Positions 37,201 to 49,200 of a DNA stretch of 64,000 bases are shown here, piece after piece (the first letter of the stretch is position 1; each line of letters begins with the position of its first letter). Source of the DNA: Schistocephalus solidus (lineage: Eukaryota; Platyhelminthes; Cestoda; Diphyllobothriidea; Diphyllobothriidae). The position numbers and the translations under genes were made by a program. Where the stretch lies: the NCBI GenBank assembly GCA_017591395.1, contig WEDG01003375.1, forward strand, positions 45,752 through 109,751, written 5' to 3'. Below the pieces are notes generated by a model. The model was given only the letters and a program-made list of their open reading frames with translations, did no database searches and was not told where the DNA came from.

Positions 37201-40200
37201 CCGGGCCTATTGTTGGCATATTTATTTTAGCAAATTATAGTTTTAAAGCAAAAAGACGACTCAAGATGTCATGTTTCAACGACAACCACTGATTTGGATT
37301 GAGCTAGGCGACGGAGCGTTTGACATTATTGTCGATGGAGCAAAGTTAATCAGACCGATGAGTCACCAACTTCACTGCAGAGGACTGAAGAACGAGTCCG
37401 GATTTGGAGGACAAAGGGCGGATAGGTGTTAAGTTTATGATTAGGGTTAGCGTTAGAACACGGAAATTTTGCACCATGTCGCTTGCATTTCCTGGGAGGG
37501 GGCGGTTCTTATCGCATGCCTTACTTACTTCTGTGCACGTAAAAATGAATGGTCGGGCTCAAAGAACTTTGTAACAACTACTCCAAGCATCGATGAGATT
37601 TCACAGAATATTACTTCCTAGTTAAATTTGGTTTACACAAGGTCTGCTAAAGGCCTCAATTACGATTTTCACCCACAAAACCTTCCTAGACGATAGAGAA
37701 AACCGAAACTGATATTCAGCCAAAGCTGCGTGACACAGGATTTTAAACAGTCGATGATACAATTGGGTAAAATCCATGATTTCAGAAGGGGAAACGCTTG
37801 CTAAAACAATTTATAACACATGCAGTTTATAATCTCCGTCTAGGAGTTAATTTCCTCTTCCCTGCTCCCATTCGGTTGCAGAGTAACCGGTTTCTATGCA
37901 GCAGAAGTTGACCTGGTATGCTCAACAAAGCAGCTTGCCCGCACTAAGATGGACCCGCCTTACGAGCGAGGTAGGAGTATCCACCAGCCCACACACCTGA
38001 CAAGCTTAGCTCAGACGTGCACCACCTAGAAAACATTTTCCGGCTGTATGCATTTAAATTGCCCTTAATCGGCCTCCGGTAACTGTTTCGCTGGTTGTTT
38101 TAACACGTCTAAGGTTTATGTTTTCTTTGTTAAAACTATTGTGTTCTGCCGGCAATTTAATGCATACTAGTTTGAATGGTTTTCACCCCGACTTTGCGTT
38201 GGGCATCTTTCTGTTGAGTTGCATGCACCACATCTCGCGATAAAACGACTAGTTACATAGATAGCACACTAAAGGTGCAACAGACCAACAGCAGACCACT
38301 GTTTCAGTCGTTACAGATCATAAGCACGCCATAGGCCTTAGGGAGTGATGTATGTACACAAGCAAAGTAAGCGGGCTACCCTCAATGGCGTAGTGAGGAT
38401 CTTGTTCGATTCCATTCTGTTCACCCGCCAGCTTGCCAAGGACGATAATGAGCGTTGTGTCATAGAATACATGCCACATATAATACATCGATAGCACACG
38501 AAGGTTGCAACAGGCCAGACACCGATAAGTGGCAAGTGGAAGGCGGGCGGGCAGGCACAGAATGGGATAGAGCTAGATCGTAACCATAGCAGTGATGGTG
38601 ACCCGCTAACTTAAACCTACGAGTAGTTATATTATTTGAATCTTTTCTATTGGTTTTAGAGGTCAGTTAGATTCCGGCGAAAGAGTGGATAAGATTTTTT
38701 TACAGGAAATTGCCTCTTCTAATTTTAAGGCTCAAAAGAAAGGAATCGTTTAGGCCTTAAAAATGGTTGCAAATCTCAGAATTAAAAACCGTAGAGAATC
38801 CTGTTAATCTTTAAACTTAGGTACAATAACGTTACGCATGAAGAATGCCGTGTGACCCCTATCGACTACAACGTTGCAAACACGAGAAAACTTATATAAA
38901 CAAGTACGGCTGTGTGCGTTAAATAAAATAAATGACATGCACTGTGGAACAGGTGAAACTTAGGCCTATTCGCCAAATACCTAGGTAAGAATAAGCCTTT
39001 TTAAAACCGAAAATCTTCCTTTCGAGAAGCAAAATATCTGAATAATATGAAATTTTCTATTTAAAAAGGGTAGGACGCGATTATACGTACTTTCGCATTA
39101 CAGGTGACCTTGGGCTCAATGCCATGGGGAGAAGGGGATTTGTGTTAGGGATAGGCAGGGAGTAGAAACAGTAGATTCCCTGTCTCATGTAATGTCTACC
39201 GAAATTCGGAAATGCGTTTTGGATTCGGACAAATTACTTCAGTTGTAAGATTGACTAGTGTGCAACCTAATCTCTAGCTATTTTGGCTACTTTAGGATGT
39301 TGGCTTTTGAACGAGCTTCTTTCTGACCACCAGCAAAAAGCAAACTCTGTATAATAATGACTACTTAAGTAGTATACATGTTCCTCATTTTTTGATGCCA
39401 TTATGAATTCGAATCTATTTTACAGAAAACATGCACAAAATTATTTTTTCTTGCACTCGTTTGGTAGTAATTGCACTATTTTAAGTTCTATACTTGAAGA
39501 AATTGTACCCTTCGATTTTTAAAATGTTCCTAAATTGCCTAATAAGTTTGAACCCTACCAGCCGTTACCCATTAATTCAAGGTTTCTAAGCCACATGCTC
39601 TCAACATTCTGCACAGTGCTCTGCCCTATAAGATATAGCATTACATAGTTCTCATAAAGTTTGCAGTGCATGCGGCTCATGTTATAACTGTTATGGGCAA
39701 TCCCTAATAAGCTCACGGATACGATATATTACGAAAGAACATTTAATGGTCTTAAAAATCTCATAATTATAAACTTTTTTTAAAACCAAAATATTCAAGT
39801 ATGAAATTTGAAGAAGGCGCAATTTGCCACCAAGAGAACAATAAAAAGTAATTATGTGCACGCTTTCTATAAAATATAGCTGAATCCATAAGGGCATCAA
39901 AATAAATGAGGAACATGCATACTACTTAAGTAGTCATTATTATACAGTTTGCTTTTAGCAGGCGGTCAGAAAGAAGCTCGTTCAATGGCCGACATCCTAA
40001 AGTGACCGAAAGATTCGGCTGTACAATCCGACAACCCTACTTAAGTAATTTGTTCGAATTCAAAACACATTTCCGAATTTCGGTAGACATTACATGAGAC
40101 AGGGAATCTACTGTTCCCTCTGGACTTGAGCGCAAGACAGCCGGGGGGGGGGGGGGGGGTGGTGGGTGCGTATTGCCGTGTCCAACCAAAAGCGGTGCAC

Positions 40201-43200
40201 AACAATACTTATTTGCACTGTTTCTGCAAAATATGATTTAATTCATACTAGCATGAAATCTCAATGGGAGAGTGAACATGGCTAAGATAATGCGCGCGTT
40301 CAGGGCGGGAGTTTAGCGTAGACAGCCCAAGATGGGATTTGAGAGGGAGGAATAATTCACCGCGAACAGTTTACGATATTGCTGACGTTTCGGACGGCAT
40401 GATGGACTCGCCATTGCGAAAGCGTTAAATACACGAAATCGAAAAGATACTCAAATTACTTGCTGAGCTAGTCGGCCAAGAGCTGATCGATTTTCCCTTC
40501 GCTAATTCGGCCTTTTGGCGGATGCCTGGGGGCGTTTGACAACTGCCTGTTGTGTTCGCCTCATCTTCATGGGGGGGGGGCGACGGAGACTCTGTGGAGG
40601 TTGTTGAGTCTGGCGGCTCCTCTAGTTGTTCCTGCTCCCCTGCGGAGGTATGCTTACTGCAGGCTAGCACGTTACCGTGTAGAAAGCAACCTGGAGCTGA
40701 CACCGCTGTTAACCGGTTCATTGTATTTGAAAAAAACCTAGTTATTGGAGACAATTCGCAAGTTTTCACGGAGTTTTACGGGCATTTCGACCCAAGCCCG
40801 TTCGTTAAGGTTTAGGCTAATAGTCAAGTCTAAAATCTTTACAGGGAATGCGTGTCACTCGCATTCGTCTCGAGAAGACACACAAACCCCCTAGATATCG
40901 CACTCATTGATGGAAAACGAGCCTGTTTCACCTTCAAAAACAGATGTTAAAATTGGTCGCAGTAAAATGCGGTTTCAATACAGCTTTCGGTGGCATTGGT
41001 TAACACGGAGACTGTCGTTCCGAATTCGTTTATTTTTTTTCGCCTGCTAAAAGACGTAGGGCAAGCTTTTTAACCCTATTTACGACAGTGGAAACTCTGT
41101 GGTATAATGCATTCACAGACCTCGGTTTTGAAAGACGGTCCGTCAACAATCGGACCCAGCCAGCGAATATGCGTCGCGACCTTCCAATTTTGAGAGCCTA
41201 AACAGTGACCGATTGTGCTGAAAACTCTGCGAAAACTATTATGCATAAAAAAGTTGGAACACATCCCCGCCTCTCAATACGTTCAAGCATAAAACCTCCA
41301 AATTATGCCAACGTTATTGTTTTACCGCTCAAGCTTTTAGAGATGCAGTTCTTAAAGCTGTTCCACTTGATTGTTTATCGGACAAGCAGCTGGATGGAGA
41401 TAAATCGAAATCGAAATGCACAGGAAGCGGGGGTCAAAAAAAATAATGGTCGAGTAGGTTTATTTCGACCAAATTGTCGCCCGGTGGCTGCGAACCAGTG
41501 CATCGGCTGACATCGCAATTTAATATGTTTATGTGTCGACAGCATGTTTGAAGGCGTTTAGTGCCCATTGCTTACAGGTTGTGGCGATAGGCCGCTTTTC
41601 ATTCCTTTATTTACAAAACGTATCCAGGTCAGACCGTGCAAATTGGCAGGTTAAAAAACTGTTCCCGTCTGTTTCAGCTTACTGTCATGGATTTTCGTAC
41701 ATGTCAATTCATACAACCGAACAAATTGTTGACAAAGAATGTCAGTACGACCTCCCTAACAATCACAATCGATAGATAGATGCAGAAGACGCGAATAATG
41801 ACAATGGGGACAGGGCAGTTTAAAGGGCGGTAACATGTTGGCAATTAAAAGAAAGTTCTACGCCCACCGTTATCGTTCAAACGACCATATTACACACCTA
41901 CTTATACGCCTAACCCCAACCCCAATTCTTACCTTAAGCTTACCAATTGTGTTCGTTAGGGTTAGCATCATTTGCCGGGTTAATAGGGTCTCACGAGCAG
42001 GCGTTATACAGGACTGGTAAACACAAACTTGATTTGAGCAATTTTACTAAGAAATCTTCCTTTACAGGTGGGTGGTATGAAACTCGAGTTAAGACGAGGA
42101 GAAATTGGGCGACCTTCAGGGTCTCAGAGCACGGACGCTTTCAGTTTGTGTTCAGGAGTTAAATTTCTCGACTAACACATCCGAGTTGCGCTTAGTGAAA
42201 AAGGATAAATGACTGAGAACTACTTTCGAGCTTTGAAAAGTTATCCCCTTCGAGTTGTTCAGCCGAGATACTTAGTGTTGGCTGCATAAGGGCTTCCTCT
42301 GGCTGTCGTGGGTTCGAATCCCACAGAGGTCGCTGAGTTTTTCCCAACTGAGTCAAATAGAGTTTGAAAATCTGCCAAAATCGGCCACATAAACGATGCC
42401 TAAAAAACAAATTTAGCAGGGTATACTAGTGCTGGAGCTGCCTGAAGCAGCTACCACGTGGGCTAAACATAGCGATGTGAACGAGGGTAATAAGTCATAG
42501 GATGAAAAATGTCGGGTCATCAGATAGATGTCGTTTAAAAATCCCAGCTGTCCTATTTTGTGCAGAAGAGGAACTAAAAAAGACAAGGAGACTGGAACGA
42601 AGTTTCTGGCTCATTAGCCCTCGACAGGTAGCCTTGTCAAACCCCAGCGAGGACTCCAGATTATACACCAAATGGCAATGGGACAAGCACATAGCGTACG
42701 TGAACTACTTTAGGCATGTAAACATCAATAAAAATTCTCAAATATGCGTCCACATTAAAAAGCTTATCTAGGTGGGAGTACGATACCGAAAACATGCCAA
42801 ATACAATCATCTTAAATCCTACAGAGCGTGAAGTCAGCTGTCGACTGAGAAACGCCAAAGTGCTTGTGTAACTGTAACTTCAAACAGTCATCCACTGAAC
42901 AAGGGACCTAGAGGTTTGATGACACCACTAAAGCTTCCTTTTTGAGTAACATTTTCCTCGCTCATGCACACAAGTGCATCTGTTTCCGGAGAAGTTTCTA
43001 CGCTCACCATATGCAGCCATCTATTGCTGTTAGAAATGCGTGACAAAAAAACAATTTTGAAGCTGTATTGCGTGCAACTGAGCCCATGAAAGAAAGGACC
43101 ATTCAGACTGAACAAATCGTAATTTAGAACCCCTTTCAGATGTACATTTTAATGCACATTCATGCCACTACCTTCACACTTCCTTGTAATTTTCCTTACA

Positions 43201-46200
43201 CCACAGGCCGATTGCTTCAGCTGTCGGAGATAACGATAAAAACCAAAAATCTTCAAGTAAACCTGAAATTAAATGGTTGAAACTGGGACAAAACAGGCAA
43301 GAATTTGCTGGCCACCAGGATTCCTTCTCACAGGAACATGAAGGAAAGTAGGAAATTGTTTTCGGGGTGTATAAATAATTCATATGATCTCTATTACTCG
43401 TCCTTTTAGAATATAATACATGCGGCTGTGAGAATTGCTAGGGAAAGATAATTTAGGTATGGTTCTCGATGCGAAGACGCAGGAAAATTTTTAAGCTTCG
43501 TTCGCCATACCCGGTCCCATTATCACCGCAAACACACTTTGACCTGAGACTCTTGTCATCAGCGGTTCGTAATCAAATGCGAAACATTGTGGGACAAAAA
43601 ATGGGCCATGTCTTCGAGCCCCCAAACGTCTAAAGGTTCGTCTCTTTTCTGCGCCTAAAAGAATTCCTGCCAGACGCTCTAAGGAAAAAAAGGTCTGGAA
43701 AGAGAAAACAAGTCTGACTGCTTAGTCCACACCAAACAGTCACCTACGAATTTCGCAGACAGTGGGGCAACTGAAAGAATTCTTGGATTAATACAACCAA
43801 ATGATAGTGGTAATGGAAAAACCCGCGAAAATCGTGCAAGGCAACACTCCTGGGGTGATATGTGCGGTTTTAAGCTCTTGACGCACTTTCTATGGCTACG
43901 CCTTCAACAGGCTTCTGACTTACATATAATAATCTAACACAGAAACGTTCTGATCAAGTATTGCACGAGCTCAGTTAAAAACGAGTCCGAAGGAAATGCA
44001 GTGCTTACCGGTCCACCAGCCGGGTATTGAACGCTGGCATTCGTCATGTCGATATACTGGTGCCGAAAGTCTACGTCGCCGATAATCTCTTCCTTGGCCG
44101 TCCGATACAATTCCTTTGCCTTCTCAAACTGACGCTGGGCAATGATGAGTGTGCTCTCAAACATGTCGCGACCTGGCCCAAATGCAATGCAGTTTTGTAC
44201 CTGAAAAATACGTGAACATACAAACTTCAATATATTACAGTCTGACTGTCTTTTCCGACGAGATTTACCGTGTGCCCAAGGGAACGGTGGATGCAGGGAC
44301 GGTGACTAGCGTTGAATTTTTCTATAATGATAGTAGACTTTCGCAGCATTTAGCGCACTCTGTCGTCCTGTATCATGACAGAGTAAAGAAAACTGGAAGT
44401 CAGATCGAAAACAGATGGCTGACGCTGCGCGAGCCTGCACCTAGGTGTGCCAAAAAACTTTTACCGCGTACAACGACCCAGGAATTCATACAGCAAGAAA
44501 AAGGGCAGCTGGAATCCAACTTAGTGGACTCAGAGGCGATATCCATCGACCGTTAAAACAACAAGAGAAAGGACAAACGTTTTCAGCCGATTTGAGGTCT
44601 CGAGATAAGAGAGGCTGTTTATGTGACCAGTACGCACGTGACCTAAAATTTAGTTCTGGACGTCTATCACCCAGGGAGGTTACCAATACAGGTCAAAGTG
44701 CATGATCATACCAAACTCTAGGTCTGCAGGATTCAGGGTCTCTGATATTTTCTTATTTGGATAGAAATCGAGTGATTCATCTGCTGTAAACTCATTGAAA
44801 TATGAAAAAAACAAAAATGTGACTTTGGACACTCGAACTATGGTAGAAAGAAATCTTAGGAGCTACCGTTAAAAGGGTGTTCACCGGTTAGATTACGGGG
44901 CATTCTCGCCTACTGCGCATTGGGACTCAAGCTAGAGCCCTAGCAGACTACCGCAGCGCGAATACTCTTACTGTACAAAGGAGTACTGAGAAAGAAAAGG
45001 TATAGGAAACTGGAATAACCACTGCAGGCCTACCAGTCGTCGTCAACTAACCATACCCAACCCCAGGTTGGAATAATCTGAGAGTAGTACCCTATTTTTG
45101 GTGAACGCCTTTCCAATGACTGTTAATGTTTCCATTCGCAACCGGCAGGACAAAGGGCCCGTGACTTCATTTTCGACAGTTCGACCGTCGATTTTGACGA
45201 TGTCCACCGCATGCTCCACGGAAGGGTGGTGCAGGGATGGTGATTTGCGCGTGAATTAGTTTTAAGTGATAGTAGCCTTGCGATGCAGCTACCGCACTCT
45301 CCCCTCCTCCCTTACATGAGCCCGGTGTCAAGACAGAGTCAAGAAGACCGGAAGCGGGAGAGGACGCAGGTGGCTGGCGCGGCCGGAGCCGCCCTTGGGC
45401 ATGCCACCACACCTGGCTCGGATCCCACAGAGTGGGAGTGCCATAAAGACCACATTAAGAAGGAGCCATTGCAGCCTGACTCTCAGTCCGCCAGTCAGTC
45501 ACTCCACACAAAACACACATTGGGCTGACCAGGCGTTCCGAGTTATCCCGTCAGTTGGCAACCTTCCAAGCCACGGCTTTTAGCGCACCATGATAGTTTT
45601 AAGCGCGTCAGATTGTTTATAGTGAGGAACATGCGCTGAGCTGTTGACCTCACTCTCTCCCCAACCCCACCATCAGACACTGTCCGAGCCGGTCAGTTGC
45701 CTGATGTGGGAGTGGGCGCATTGGCTGACGGATTGGCGTACCCGTCTTCGCGCGCCACAGCACGACCTGGCCCCCATAACGCACACACCAGGATTCACTA
45801 ACTCAGGAGATATGGAGCAGCCATCGCCGTCTGACTCCCAGTCCACTGGTCAGCCACTCGACACACACAGCACATACACTGAGCCGACGGCGTGGTCTGG
45901 TGTAAGCGTCAAATTGGCAGCCTTCCCAGCCACGGTTTCTAGGAAACCGTGATAAAATCAGGTACATGGTGATTGTGAGGGTGTTGTCGATGCATTGCTG
46001 TAGATAGTGTACGCTGATGTAGCTTAGCCTCCGGTGGTTTACCGGAGGTTTTCGTGGAGGCGCATGTGTCCTAATAGGCCCATGCGATGTGTAAATGTGC
46101 GAGAGCAGTGTGGGCAGTGAAGGCGGGCGCGTCGACTGTATGTCGGAGCCCCAGGCACTGGTTCACCAGCCTCCGCGCGATGGATTCGCAGGTGACCGAT

Positions 46201-49200
46201 CAGGTCGATGCGTGAGTTGAAGTTGCGGGCGCAGTGTGGGCAGGAGAAATCGGTAGAGGCTGGTGGGGGGGATGTCATTCATGGTAGTGGGGGTGGCAGG
46301 GGCGCTAAGAATGGCAGGAACGGAGGGTGTGCATGGTGTATCGGTGTTGTCGGCATTGTGGTGAATTCCGCTGTCATGGATGCGCATGTGACAGAATAGG
46401 CCCATGCGATGAGTGAATGCGCGAGGACAGTGAGGGCAGTGGAGGCGACGATCTCTGCTGTGTGATGGTGCTCCAGGCACTGGCTTACCCGTCTCTGTAC
46501 GATGTATTCGCAAGTGACCGACCCGGCCGATGCGTGAGGTGAATATGCGGTCGCATTGAGTACAGCTTAGGAGAGATTCCCCATCGCTGATGGTGGTGGT
46601 GGTGGTAGTGAAGGCGGTGGTGGGGGTAACAGGCGATGAGTAGATGGATGTGGTCTCTATGATGGTTGGAGTAATGGAATTGATGCCAGGTGTGAGGGTG
46701 GGGGAGTCAGAAGGAGGGTTGGCAGAATTTGACGTAGAAATTGGAATTGTCGGATTGTTGGTGCATTGCGTCCGAAGATGTCCAACCAGGCCGATTCACG
46801 CGCGGAAGATGCGTTGACAGCGCGGGAAAGTTGGCAGGGCCTGGGCATTGGCGGTGTTGGTCCGGGGTGCTGTTGACTTTCGTGCCGCTCTTTTAGCCTT
46901 GGCGGCGGCGATCCGGTTGGCCTCATAGATTGCTGAACCAGTCTTCACTGATCTTCTCCATGCCGGTCTATCCTGGGCGAGGTCCTCCCAGGTCGCCGAG
47001 TTGATTTGCAGTTGCTTCAGCGATTTATTCAAAATGTCCTTGTAGCGTCGTTTTTGACCTCCCGGCCGGCGAGAAACCGTAGCGACATCTCCGTAGAAAA
47101 GTCGTTTGGGTAGTCGCTCGTCGTCCATTCTTACCAGGTGGCCGCTCCATCGCAGTTGCACTTGCCTCAGCATGGCATGGATGCTGGGGATTCCGGTCCG
47201 CTCCAGGACTTCCGTGTCCGGGATCCTGTCTTGCCATCTCAGCTTCAGTATTCTGCGGAGGCAGCTGAGATGAAAGTGATTCAGCTTCCTGGCTTGGTTC
47301 GAGTAGACAGTCCAGGTTTCCGCTCCGTAAAGGAGTGTCGTCAAGACGACGGCCTTGTATATCTTCAGTTTGGTGTTCAGGTGAATACCGTGGCGATTCC
47401 ACACGGAGGCCTGCAGCCAACCGAAGGCCTGACTAGCTTTGGAGATCCGTTGGGCAACCTCGTCATCGATTCTCGTGTTGTGCGACATCGTGCTTCCTAG
47501 TTAAGCGAAGGTTTCCACGTTTTTGAGTTGAGCACCGTTGACATTGATTCTAGGAGCATTGTATTCCGCGCTGGGTAGCGGCTGGTGCATGACAACCGTT
47601 TTGGCTGTACTGATTGTAAATCCAAAATTGGCGCAGCCTGCGGCGAAGAGGTCCATGCTCCTTTGCATGTCCTCCTCCGTCACGGTGTTAAGGGCGCAGT
47701 CGTCCGCGAACAGCAAGTCATGGACTGTAGTCGTAGACACGCGCGTTGGAGCCTGCATACGCCGACTGTTGAGAAGGTGGCCGTCAGTTCTGTAGGCGAT
47801 GCGGATACCAGGCTGCTCATCACGGTAGGCGTCCATCAGCATAGCCGAGAACATGAGACTGCAGAGGGTGGGGGCCAGTACGCAGCCCTGATTCTCTCCG
47901 TTGGTCACTGCGAATGCTTCGGATACCGTCCCGTTGTCAGTGACGCGCGCCGTCATCCCGTCATGAAGCTGACGCACCATGTGCGTCAACCGCTCAGGAC
48001 AACCAAATTTCTGCACGACTTTCCACAGTCCGTCACGATTCACCGTGTCAAACGGCTTTCGTTAGATCCACGAAGGTAGTGTATAGGTGAGTTCGCATAA
48101 CCTGGCACTTCTATTGTATTTGGCGGGCGGCAAAGATCATATCGGTTGTTCCGCGGTGTCGGCGAAAGCCACATTGGCTTTCCGGGAGCAGGCTCTGCTC
48201 TAGGTGACCGTTCAGACGATTGAGAAGGATACGGGCGAAGATCTTCCCGGCAATGTTGAGCAACGAGATGTCTCTGTGATTATCACAGAGTTGCCGGTTC
48301 CCCTTCCGTTTGTAGAGATGGACGATGGTCGCGTCTTTGAAATCCTGAGGAACTTGTCCTTGGCGCCACATCTCCTGGAAGAGTGTTGTTAGTTCTGCCA
48401 TCAGCCGGGGCCCGACGTGCTTGTAGACTTCCGGTGGGATTGCGTCAGATCCCAGTGCTTTACCACTGGAAATCTGCTGCACGGGCCGGATGGTTTCTGG
48501 TAGGGAAGGCGGCAGATTCAGGTCATTGTTCGTGTCCACTTGAGGGAGCCGGTCAATGGCAGCATTGGAGATGGCTGATAACTTAACAGTCGAGCGGTTA
48601 ACATACAAACGTTCAACGACCGAAAAGTTCGGGTTCGAATTCCAGGTCATCCAGACCCGGGGTCCGTTACGGCGGGCTGACAACGGCTAATAATTCAGAA
48701 TTGGTCATTATAATCTCAAGCACCTTTGTTGATGTTCCTTCCGGTAGTTTCACTATTTTTATCTGTGACTCAGTCCTCGTTACCGATTCAGTCGAGTCAT
48801 CAGCGTAGGTTCACTAGGTCACGAGTGACTGCTTTCTATTTCAGTCGGTTAGCGGTTTGACGATGAGTCAGTTGGCCGCCAGTCCGTAGGCCAAAGCCCA
48901 CGGGACCAAATAGGCGCTCGAAGTAAGCTTTTACTGCGTCTATTCACATCTTCAGCTAGCTGCTACCACCACCTCGACGTCGGCAGCAACCATTGTTGGT
49001 TGGGATGGGAGGACACTGTGGACGATTACGTCTTCGGCTCAACCTCGCACATAGCTGAGTCCACTCAGTCATCAAGAAAGGAAGGCGCAGTTGGCTATTT
49101 GAATCGACTATGCTGCAAACCTGACGAAAAACGAATTCGAAGTATGCAGGGCTAACAGTAGTAATTGAATGCCTCCAGACATTGGATATATTCTTGGTAC

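Noticed and set aside
40425..40815. Overlapping 114-codon minus and 87-codon plus open frames
   Set aside because: There is no motif, no splice context, and a G-run is included; low-complexity composition explains the open frames.
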